Source: an uncultured Clostridia bacterium
Lineage (GTDB): Bacteria > Bacillota > Clostridia > Oscillospirales > CAG-272
Assembly: GCA_904501985.1 (NCBI GenBank)
Contig: CAJGCT010000063.1
Span: 1-5,837 of the forward strand
DNA length: 5,837 nt
Direction: 5' to 3'
How positions within the stretch are numbered: the stretch's first letter is position 1; the number at the start of each line of letters is the position of its first letter. Below the pieces are notes generated by a model. The model saw nothing but the letters and a program-made list of their open reading frames with translations. It was not told where the DNA came from and did not search any database. Made by a program: the position numbers and the translations under genes. Positions 1 to 5,622 of this stretch are shown here, piece by piece.

Positions 1-762
1 GGAAGATCTATGCCCTTTGATGAGTTCTATGCCGCCATGGTAAACGGCGCTGACACAAAGACCTCTCAGATAAGCACCGGCGAGTATTCCGCCTATTTTG
101 AAAAATTCCTCGCTAAGGGACAGGATGTACTCCACGTTTCCATTTCTTCGGGTATTTCCGGCACCGTACAGTCCGCGCGTACCGCGGCAAAGGCTTGCCT
201 TGAAAAGTACCCTGAGCGTAGGATAATCATAATCGACTCTCTTGCGGCTTCTTCCGGCTACGGTCTTCTTATGGATAAGTTAGCTGACCTTCGCGATGAG
301 GGTATGGACATTGACCAGGTTGCAGAGTGGGCTGAAGCCAACAAGCGTCGTATGCACCATTGGTTCTTCTCATCCGACCTTACCTTCTACGTAAAGGGCG
401 GCAGAGTTTCAAAGACCGCAGGTGCTATCGGCGGTATTCTCGGTATATGTCCGCTTCTCAATGTGGACGTAAACGGAAAGCTTATCCCACGCGAAAAAAT
501 ACGTCCGAAGAAGCGTGTTATTAACCGCATTGCCGAAATGATGAAGACTTATGCTGACGACAGACTCGAATATTCCGGCAAGTGCTATATGTGCAATTCT
601 GCCTGCTATGAGGATGCCAAAGCCGTTGCAGATATTATCGAAGCAGCTTTCCCGAATCTTAATGGAAAAGTGCTCATAAATGACATTGGAACAACCATTG
701 GAAGTCATACAGGTCCCGGCACAGTTGCGATCTTCTTCTGGGGCGATGAGCGCAAAGACTGA
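1..762 (+). CDS. fakB: DegV family fatty-acid-binding protein (FakB-like), 5' truncated by the window edge
   Basis: DegV/FakB proteins bind a single fatty acid in the cytoplasm and present its carboxylate to the kinase FakA. The reading frame is open from base 1; the ATG at 10 is an internal methionine, because the family's N-terminal TDSTxDLP-type segment (about 40-50 residues) is missing and must lie before the window. Counting from that ATG, visible family motifs are TSQ (18-20), SSGISGT (46-52), a YVKGGRVSK stretch, LGICPLLNV, and the C-terminal GSHTGPG (231-237). The Thr, Ser and His in the first, second and last of these correspond to residues that contact the fatty-acid carboxylate in solved FakB structures (family knowledge, recalled). 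The gene ends 25 bases before the start of a FakA-type kinase on the same strand, so the two are probably co-transcribed. Fatty acid specificity cannot be read from the sequence. The family assignment is firm; the symbol is by family and context. Confidence 0.92.
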   Translation, partial: GRSMPFDEFYAAMVNGADTKTSQISTGEYSAYFEKFLAKGQDVLHVSISSGISGTVQSARTAAKACLEKYPERRIIIIDSLAASSGYGLLMDKLADLRDEGMDIDQVAEWAEANKRRMHHWFFSSDLTFYVKGGRVSKTAGAIGGILGICPLLNVDVNGKLIPREKIRPKKRVINRIAEMMKTYADDRLEYSGKCYMCNSACYEDAKAVADIIEAAFPNLNGKVLINDIGTTIGSHTGPGTVAIFFWGDERKD

Positions 763-774
763 TAATACAAGAAT

Positions 775-780
775 GGTGAG
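775..780 (+). promoter_or_regulatory. Ribosome binding site of fakA
   Basis: GGTGAG lies 7 bases before the ATG at 788. It decides between the in-frame candidates 680, 773 and 788: the first is inside fakB, and the second would place this sequence inside its own coding region. It sits within the 25-base fakB-fakA gap, consistent with translation from a shared transcript. Confidence 0.65.
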
Positions 781-787
781 TACTATA

Positions 788-2482
788 ATGAGTAACCTTG
801 AAATAAAAGGCGGAAATACAGCGTCCGGCGGCTGTGATACACTGCTTGACGGAAAAATGTATGCCGCTATGCTCCGCGGCGGCGCGGCTCAGCTTCGTGC
901 CAACGCCAAAGAGGTAAACGACCTCAACGTGTTCCCCGTTCCCGACGGCGACACGGGAGATAATATGTGTATGACCATTGAAGGCGGTGTATCCGCTCTT
1001 TCGGGAGTTGACACAGACAATCTTTCCGATGTGGCAAAGACGCTTTCCCACGGTATGCTCCTTGGCGCACGAGGAAATTCCGGCGTTATCCTCTCTCAGT
1101 TCTTTTCCGGTATCGGAAAGACCTTTGAGGGACTTTCAAGTGCCACCTGCACTGATATTGCCGTAGGATTAAAGATGGGCGTAAAGCAAGCCTATGCGGC
1201 GGTAATGACCCCCACCGAGGGTACGATCCTTACCGTAGCTCGCGAGGCTGTTGAATATGCCACTTCCCGACTTACCGAAGAAACAACGGTAGTTGATATC
1301 TTCTCCGACCTTATAAAGGAGATGTATGACTCGCTTCAGCGCACTCCGGACCTGCTCCCTCAGCTTAAGGAAGCAGGAGTTGTTGACAGCGGCGGCGCAG
1401 GACTTTTCTACATCATACAGGGTATATACAAGACACTGCTTGGCGAGGAAATAACCGAAACTGCGGCATTTTCCGCGCCCCCTGCACCTGCCATTGACTT
1501 TTCCGCATTTACGCCTGACAGCGAAATGACATTCGGATACTGCACAGAGTTGCTTCTGCGCCTGCAGAACGCAAAATGCGATATCGAAGCCTTTGATACA
1601 AAGGTAATAACCGATTTCCTGCAGGATATCGGTGATTCCATAGTAGCTTTCAAGACAGACAGCATAGTAAAGATCCACGTTCATACAAAAACTCCCGAAA
1701 AGGTGCTTGGCTTCTGCCGGACTTTCGGAGAATTTCTTACCGTAAAGATTGAAAACATGAGCGTTCAGCACAGTAATCTGTCGGAAGAAGCTCCCCAGAA
1801 GAAAAAGCCCTCCAAGGCAAAAGAGTTCGGTACTGTGGCGGTTGCCTCCGGCGAGGGTATCGAAAAGCTGTTCCGTCAGCTTGGTGTTGATGCTATCGTC
1901 CGCGGCGGTCAGACTCAGAATCCGTCGGCACAGGACTTCCTTGAAGCCTTTGAAGAGGTGAATGCGGCTCACATTTTCGTATTCCCAAACAACGGCAATA
2001 TTGTTATGGCGGCAAAGCAGGCTTCCCAGCTTTACGATAACGGAACGGTGCACGTGATAGAGTCAAAAGACCTTGGTAAAGGCTATGCGGCTATATCCTC
2101 CCTCAACTTCCAATCTGGAGATCCAGAAAAGATCGAGGAATCCCTTGCAGAGGCTATGTCGATGGTCTCCACCGGCTACATTTCCCCTGCGGTACGCGAT
2201 GCGGAGCTTAATGGTGTCGTTATCGAATGTGGCGACTACATCGGATTTGTGGGCAAGGAAATGATGGTTTCCGAGAAGGATATGCTTGATGCGGCAAAGA
2301 ATCTGCTCACCAAAATGGGCGGCGACGAGATGTATCTCATCACCGCATTTGTGGGCAAGGATGCTTCGCCTGAGGATGTGGATGTACTCACCGAATGGCT
2401 CGCCGAGACATATCCGGATGTGGAATTCTACACCGTTGACGGCGGTCAGGACGTATATCCATTTATATTTGTAGTTGAATAA
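788..2482 (+). CDS. fakA: FakA-type fatty acid kinase (DAK2/YloV family)
   Basis: This is the kinase that phosphorylates FakB-bound fatty acid to acyl-phosphate for phospholipid synthesis. The 564-residue product is close to the usual family length of about 550. The N-terminal DhaL/DAK2 nucleotide-binding domain (about 20-220) shows PVPDGDTGDNM (50-60; Asp53, Asp55 and Asp58 are the expected Mg-ATP ligands), GARGNSGVILSQ (93-104), TEGTIL (143-148) and GVVDSGGAGL (197-206). The middle domain has GYCTE (Cys252) and an HVH pair (His297, His299), matching the Cys/His metal site described for FakA. After a Lys/Pro-rich linker (336-345), the C-terminal DegV-like domain has VASGEG (352-357), GGQTQNPS (373-380), PNNGNI (400-405) and the ending GGQDVYPFIFVVE. 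The frame is open further upstream, to an ATG at 680, but that part overlaps fakB and reads as its shadow. ATG 788 is preferred because GGTGAG sits 7 bases before it; ATG 773 is a less likely alternative. A hairpin terminator follows directly. Confidence 0.95.
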   Translation: MSNLEIKGGNTASGGCDTLLDGKMYAAMLRGGAAQLRANAKEVNDLNVFPVPDGDTGDNMCMTIEGGVSALSGVDTDNLSDVAKTLSHGMLLGARGNSGVILSQFFSGIGKTFEGLSSATCTDIAVGLKMGVKQAYAAVMTPTEGTILTVAREAVEYATSRLTEETTVVDIFSDLIKEMYDSLQRTPDLLPQLKEAGVVDSGGAGLFYIIQGIYKTLLGEEITETAAFSAPPAPAIDFSAFTPDSEMTFGYCTELLLRLQNAKCDIEAFDTKVITDFLQDIGDSIVAFKTDSIVKIHVHTKTPEKVLGFCRTFGEFLTVKIENMSVQHSNLSEEAPQKKKPSKAKEFGTVAVASGEGIEKLFRQLGVDAIVRGGQTQNPSAQDFLEAFEEVNAAHIFVFPNNGNIVMAAKQASQLYDNGTVHVIESKDLGKGYAAISSLNFQSGDPEKIEESLAEAMSMVSTGYISPAVRDAELNGVVIECGDYIGFVGKEMMVSEKDMLDAAKNLLTKMGGDEMYLITAFVGKDASPEDVDVLTEWLAETYPDVEFYTVDGGQDVYPFIFVVE

Positions 2483-2484
2483 GC

Positions 2485-2515
2485 AAAAACCGGATGCTTT
2501 TGCATCCGGTTTTTT
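2485..2515. terminator. Bidirectional intrinsic terminator between fakA and the radical SAM gene
   Basis: A perfect 13-base-pair inverted repeat (arms 2485-2497 and 2502-2514, GC-rich core CCGGATGC/GCATCCGG) encloses a TTTT loop. Five A's begin the left arm and six T's end the right side, so the RNA has a hairpin plus U-tract in either direction. It begins 3 bases after the fakA stop and ends 7 bases before the stop codon of the convergent minus-strand gene, so it should serve both. Confidence 0.93.
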
Positions 2516-2521
2516 GATTGT

Positions 2522-3379
2522 TTACTTAAACCGCCTTGCGTAACCGCACCTGCGGCACAGCTCCTCCGTGGCACGGCGGCAGGAAAATCCCTCACGCATA
2601 GCTACCGCACGCCGGCAGGATAAAATATCATCAACGCTCGAATCCGGTGACAGAAGATTACCGAGGGTTATTTCACCCTCTCTGTCAAGACAGCATGGGA
2701 TCACGCGCCCGTCGCAGAGCACCCCGAAATGGTCGGAAAGCCCGTAGCAGAATACGTCATTACCATAATCCTCCGCCGCCATGTCCGGCCACTCAAAGCG
2801 ATCACCGTATTCAAGATGAAGCTTGTGACGCACACGAAATCCTCTGCTTCCCTCATGCCACTCACCGGGAAGCCGTTCACGCATCATGGAAACAGTATCA
2901 ATGTTGCGTCCCTCGTCGTATCCTTTGTTCCAAAGTCGGAGCACCGTGAGCACGCCGCGATTGCTTGCGATATCTGCAAAATCAAAGCAGGTGTTAAGGT
3001 AGGAGATGTAATCTTCAAGCCGCCCGTTCTCAAAGCTGTGAACAGAGATATTGACCTTGTAGACTCCTGCCGCAATAAGCTCCTCGCCGCGTTTTTCGAG
3101 AAGCGTGCCGTTGGTGGTAACTGCCACGCGGAAGCCTTTATCGCCGGCAAGCTTCACCATTTCGTGAACATCCGGATGTGTAAGCGGCTCACCCATTACA
3201 TGAAGATATATGTAGTCCGTCACGCCAATAAGCTTGTCGGTTATAACATCAAATTCCGAAAAACTCATTCGACGAGGTTCACGCTTAGTGCCGGGGCAAA
3301 AGGAGCAGCTTCGGTTGCAGATGTTTGTTATCTCAACGTAGACTCTCGAATATTTCTTTTTTGATGTATTTATACCAAT
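2522..3379 (-). CDS. Radical SAM/SPASM domain protein with an unresolved 5' end
   Basis: Radical SAM enzymes use a [4Fe-4S] cluster and S-adenosylmethionine to start radical chemistry; the substrate here is not recognisable. The first in-frame ATG is at 3268 (248 residues), but the conserved frame continues upstream: VYVEITNIC and a CX3CX2C cluster motif are encoded there (Cys codons 3319-3317, 3307-3305, 3298-3296). The true protein therefore starts earlier; the frame is open to 3379, after a TGA at 3382-3380. No ATG, GTG or TTG lies in that stretch, only ATT (3379) and ATA (3373). Counting from the ATG at 3268, MGEPL (25-29, the SAM-binding GGE-like motif), TTNGTLL (51-57) and NISVHS (73-78) follow. 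A SPASM-like C-terminal part has Cys174, 185, 192, 193, 230, 238 and 241, with IPCC and CRRCGY motifs, for an auxiliary Fe-S cluster. A consensus promoter and ribosome binding site lie upstream. A frameshift or non-canonical start is likely. Confidence 0.85.
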   Translation of the reverse strand: MGINTSKKKYSRVYVEITNICNRSCSFCPGTKREPRRMSFSEFDVITDKLIGVTDYIYLHVMGEPLTHPDVHEMVKLAGDKGFRVAVTTNGTLLEKRGEELIAAGVYKVNISVHSFENGRLEDYISYLNTCFDFADIASNRGVLTVLRLWNKGYDEGRNIDTVSMMRERLPGEWHEGSRGFRVRHKLHLEYGDRFEWPDMAAEDYGNDVFCYGLSDHFGVLCDGRVIPCCLDREGEITLGNLLSPDSSVDDILSCRRAVAMREGFSCRRATEELCRRCGYARRFK

Positions 3380-3411
3380 TCACCACCCTCGCCGAATCAC
3401 TTATGGAGCAG

Positions 3412-3418
3412 TCCTCCT
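3412..3418 (-). promoter_or_regulatory. Ribosome binding site upstream of the radical SAM gene
   Basis: The minus strand reads AGGAGGA here, a near-perfect anti-16S match just downstream of a consensus promoter. At ideal spacing (8 bases after GGAGG) lies ATA (3404-3402), not ATG, and that ATA is not in the radical SAM frame. The GTG at 3400 is in the radical SAM frame but meets a TGA (3382-3380) after six codons. The site is strong, but what it initiates is unclear. Confidence 0.7.
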
Positions 3419-3440
3419 ATGACTCACACCATTTTATTTA

Positions 3441-3469
3441 ATTATACCCCATGACAGCGCGAAAGTCAA
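3441..3469 (-). promoter_or_regulatory. Sigma-A-type promoter for the radical SAM gene
   Basis: On the minus strand TTGACT (3469-3464) is the -35 box and TATAAT (3446-3441) the -10 box, separated by exactly 17 bases. This is one mismatch from the full consensus. Transcription should begin near 3434, giving a short leader of a few tens of bases before the ribosome binding site at 3418-3412. No operator is evident. Confidence 0.85.
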
Positions 3470-3536
3470 GCCGAAACCATTCTCCGTTTTGCGAATTTTG
3501 CCAAATACATGAAACCTTTTCTGATTTTTTGCGTCT

Positions 3537-3542
3537 CATAAT
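3537..3542 (+). promoter_or_regulatory. Possible -10 element of the serpin promoter
   Basis: CATAAT lies about 30 bases before the serpin start codon and differs from TATAAT at one base. No good -35 box is found at the expected distance; the T-rich run before it (3517-3530) is the only candidate region. The serpin promoter must lie in this divergent region, but this particular assignment is weak. Confidence 0.3.
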
Positions 3543-3560
3543 ATGTAATAAACCGTAATA

Positions 3561-3567
3561 TGGAGGT
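3561..3567 (+). promoter_or_regulatory. Ribosome binding site of the serpin gene
   Basis: TGGAGGT ends 4 bases before the ATG at 3572. It overlaps the in-frame ATG at 3560, which therefore cannot be the usual start. Starting at 3572 also gives a clean lipoprotein signal peptide beginning MKK. Confidence 0.85.
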
Positions 3568-3571
3568 TGTT

Positions 3572-4813
3572 ATGAAAAAGATCGTATCTGCGGTGCTCCT
3601 TGGCACTCTGGTTCTTTCGCTTACTGCCTGCGGTGCAGTAAATTCCGCTAATCTTATGGACGGCATCGAAAAAACAGTGAAAACGCCTGCACTTGAAGAG
3701 CAGGCGGATTCATCACGCCTTGCTGTTGCCGATTTTGGGGTAAAACTCTTTCAAAATACTGCAAATGACAGCGAAAACACGCTCGTTTCACCTCTGTCCG
3801 TTATATCCGCCCTTTCAATGACCGCAAACGGAGCTGACGGTGACACGCTTCGTGAAATGGAAGCGGTGCTTGGACTTGACACGGATTCGCTGAACGAATA
3901 TATGGCGGCATACTTAAGTGCTCTGCCTGATACCGACAAATGCAGACTCAGTCTTGCAAATTCAATATGGTTTACAGATGATCCCCGATTTTCGGTAAAT
4001 CAAAACTTTTTGGAGACAAATGCCAATTACTACGGTGCCGATATTTTTAAATCCCCCTTTGATTCTTCAACTGTGCGGGATATAAACACATGGGTAAAGG
4101 ATAAAACCGACGGAATGATTCCAAAAGTCATTGACAAAATTCCGGATGCCGCTGTGATGTACCTTGTAAACGCGTTGGCGTTTGATGCGGAGTGGCAGAG
4201 TATATACAAGGATCATCAGGTGCGAAACGGCAAATTCACCAATGATGACGGAAGCTGTGAGAGTGTCAAACTCATGTATTCATCCGAGGGGCAGTATATT
4301 GAGGATGAAAATGCCGTGGGATTCATAAAGTATTATAATAAGAGCAAATACGCCTTTGTCGCCATACTTCCGAATAAAGGCGTAAGTGTTTCCGATTACA
4401 TTGACGCGCTTAGCGGTGAGAAGCTGCTGTCCCTTATTGACGGAGCTAAGCAAACTTCCGTTAATGCCGCCATTCCGAAATTCAGCTATGATTATGATAC
4501 CGAGCTTTCCGATATCCTTTCGGAAATGGGAATGCCCACTGCGTTTGACGCGGACAGTGCTGATTTCTCGTCACTTGGCACATCGTCGGCAGGCAACATA
4601 TTTATAAGCCGCGTTATACACAAGACCCACATTGAGGTAGGCGAGCGCGGCACACGGGCAGGCGCAGTTACGGTTGTTGCAATGGAAGACGGCGCAGCGG
4701 AATTTATAGAAAAGCCGAAAGAGGTTATCCTTGACCGTCCGTTTATCTATGCCATCATCGACTGCGAGGCAGGATTGCCGATTTTCATCGGCAGCGTCAT
4801 GGATATAGGGTAA
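3572..4813 (+). CDS. Lipoprotein serpin (serine protease inhibitor family)
   Basis: Serpins trap serine or cysteine proteases when these cleave the reactive centre loop. The product has 413 residues. A lipoprotein signal peptide (1-19) ends in the lipobox LTAC, with Cys20 as lipid anchor; a spacer of about 28 residues follows, so the serpin should be tethered outside the membrane. Serpin landmarks are SPLSVISALSM (73-83), ANSIWF (129-134), INTWVKDKTDGMI (171-183), LVNALAFDAEW (198-208) and the C-terminal signature LDRPF (387-391). The hinge, GERGTRAGAVT (357-367), has Gly360, Thr361 and small residues at 363-365, as in inhibitory serpins. The reactive loop (about 358-389) is roughly five residues longer than in alpha-1-antitrypsin, so P1 cannot be fixed; standard counting puts it near Gly374. 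The start at 3572 fits the ribosome binding site. The gene stands alone between a divergent promoter and a strong terminator. The target protease is unknown; gut-bacterial relatives inhibit host elastase-like enzymes (family knowledge). Confidence 0.95.
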   Translation: MKKIVSAVLLGTLVLSLTACGAVNSANLMDGIEKTVKTPALEEQADSSRLAVADFGVKLFQNTANDSENTLVSPLSVISALSMTANGADGDTLREMEAVLGLDTDSLNEYMAAYLSALPDTDKCRLSLANSIWFTDDPRFSVNQNFLETNANYYGADIFKSPFDSSTVRDINTWVKDKTDGMIPKVIDKIPDAAVMYLVNALAFDAEWQSIYKDHQVRNGKFTNDDGSCESVKLMYSSEGQYIEDENAVGFIKYYNKSKYAFVAILPNKGVSVSDYIDALSGEKLLSLIDGAKQTSVNAAIPKFSYDYDTELSDILSEMGMPTAFDADSADFSSLGTSSAGNIFISRVIHKTHIEVGERGTRAGAVTVVAMEDGAAEFIEKPKEVILDRPFIYAIIDCEAGLPIFIGSVMDIG

Positions 4814-4828
4814 ATAAATAGCGAAGAT

Positions 4829-4858
4829 AAAAACGGCTGCCAGCAGGCAGCCGTTTTT
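4829..4858. terminator. Bidirectional intrinsic terminator between the serpin and mgtC-like genes
   Basis: A perfect 13-base-pair inverted repeat (arms 4829-4841 and 4846-4858, core CGGCTGCC/GGCAGCCG) encloses the loop AGCA. It starts with five A's and ends with five T's, so both strands give a hairpin plus U-tract. It lies between the serpin stop (4813) and the stop codon of the convergent gene (4861) and should terminate both. Confidence 0.93.
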
Positions 4859-4860
4859 CC

Positions 4861-5592
4861 TTAACTTATTTCCTCAATATACCGCACATAATCGGGCGAG
4901 CCGAGAGCCGTGATTATCTCGCGATGGGTCTTATATTTCTTAAGCTCACCGCCTACCACCGTTAGAGAAACCGTGTACACCGACAGTCCCGAATTATGAT
5001 ACGCCGGATTTGATTCGATGTCGTCAATCCGAAGTCCGAGAGCGCGTACCGTTGCGGTGAAGTCCGGTAATACCTGACGGCTTGCAAGCTCTAAATGTAT
5101 CTCAAAATGGTCGGAACGGTTCTTTAAGAATCGCTCAAAGGACGGAAAGAGTGAAAGAGAGATTATAAGTGCAAGAAATCCGATAAGAGTAACGCTGTAA
5201 AGTCCCGCTCCTGCCGCAAGTCCGATAAGAGCACACGCCCACAGCCCTGCCGAGGTGGTAAGACCCTTTATCTGATTCTTGGAGCTGTAAAGTATGGAGC
5301 TTGAACTGATGGTAGCCGCTCCAACAAGTGCCGCCGCAGATACAATCGGAAACATAACGCCAAGCGATGAAATAAGATAAATATCTATCATCATAGCACA
5401 GCACGCCGCAAGGGACACCAGCATAAATGTGCGGAGTCCTGCCGCATGACGCTTTGTGGCGCGCTCACATCCGAGAAGCACACCGAGCATCACCGACGCT
5501 GCGATGCGAAGAAGCATTGAAGCGAGAGTCAGCTCGCCTGACCACTCTCCCAGCAATTTAACAATAGGATCTCCAAAATCTAAAAAAAACAT
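4861..5592 (-). CDS. MgtC/SapB family membrane protein
   Basis: MgtC-family proteins are inner-membrane proteins tied to growth at low magnesium, acid or phosphate stress and regulation of membrane ATPases; their exact role differs between species. The 243-residue product has an N-terminal hydrophobic domain with about four to five membrane segments (about 22-150), then a soluble ACT-like C-terminal domain (about 157-243), the usual two-domain plan. Family motifs visible are GCER (41-44), HAAGLRT (49-55) and KGLTTSAGLW (109-118). The GFLGAG-type motif normally found before GLTTAA is degenerate here (AAALVGAATI, 86-95). The start at 5592 has GGAGGAG (5602-5596) just upstream. The gene ends 3 bases from the terminator shared with the serpin. 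It lies 30 bases downstream of another minus-strand gene, so it may be co-transcribed with it, although a TATAAT also sits in the gap. No magnesium-sensing leader is apparent in so short a gap. Confidence 0.9.
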   Translation of the reverse strand: MFFLDFGDPIVKLLGEWSGELTLASMLLRIAASVMLGVLLGCERATKRHAAGLRTFMLVSLAACCAMMIDIYLISSLGVMFPIVSAAALVGAATISSSSILYSSKNQIKGLTTSAGLWACALIGLAAGAGLYSVTLIGFLALIISLSLFPSFERFLKNRSDHFEIHLELASRQVLPDFTATVRALGLRIDDIESNPAYHNSGLSVYTVSLTVVGGELKKYKTHREIITALGSPDYVRYIEEIS

Positions 5593-5595
5593 ATT

Positions 5596-5602
5596 CTCCT
5601 CC
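5596..5602 (-). promoter_or_regulatory. Ribosome binding site of the mgtC-like gene
   Basis: The minus strand reads GGAGGAG a few bases before the ATG at 5592, supporting that start. It lies within the 30-base gap after the upstream gene. Confidence 0.75.
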
Positions 5603-5614
5603 GAAAACTCACAT

Positions 5615-5620
5615 ATTATA
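5615..5620 (-). promoter_or_regulatory. Isolated TATAAT upstream of the mgtC-like gene
   Basis: A perfect -10 hexamer on the minus strand lies 22 bases before the mgtC-like start codon, just after the stop codon of the upstream gene. The sequence 17 bases further upstream reads AGGGAC, a poor -35 box, and there is no extended -10 TG. It may be a weak promoter giving the mgtC-like gene its own transcript, or simply an AT-rich gap. Confidence 0.25.
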
Positions 5621-5622
5621 AT

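Noticed and set aside
680..787. Upstream extension of fakA from the ATG at 680
   Set aside because: It overlaps the last part of fakB in another frame, lacks a ribosome binding site and adds residues that FakA proteins do not have.
1169..2053. Long minus-strand open frame of 294 codons inside fakA
   Set aside because: It lies fully opposite a well-supported gene and its Cys/His-rich, low-motif translation is typical of an antisense shadow.
3356..3362. A-AAA-AAG as a classical programmed -1 frameshift site
   Set aside because: The heptamer is in phase with the downstream enzyme frame, not with the upstream leader frame, so joining them needs a +1 shift; the dnaX-type mechanism does not fit.
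2729..3364. Plus-strand open frame of 211 codons opposite the radical SAM gene
   Set aside because: It is antisense to clear radical SAM and SPASM motifs and has no recognisable domain or ribosome binding site.
3404..3417. Hairpin GGAG-GACTG-CTCC masking the ribosome binding site of the radical SAM gene
   Set aside because: Four base pairs is too little to support a regulatory structure.
3560..3571. Serpin start at the ATG at 3560
   Set aside because: This ATG overlaps the ribosome binding site of the ATG at 3572, and using it would place acidic residue Glu2 ahead of the signal peptide.
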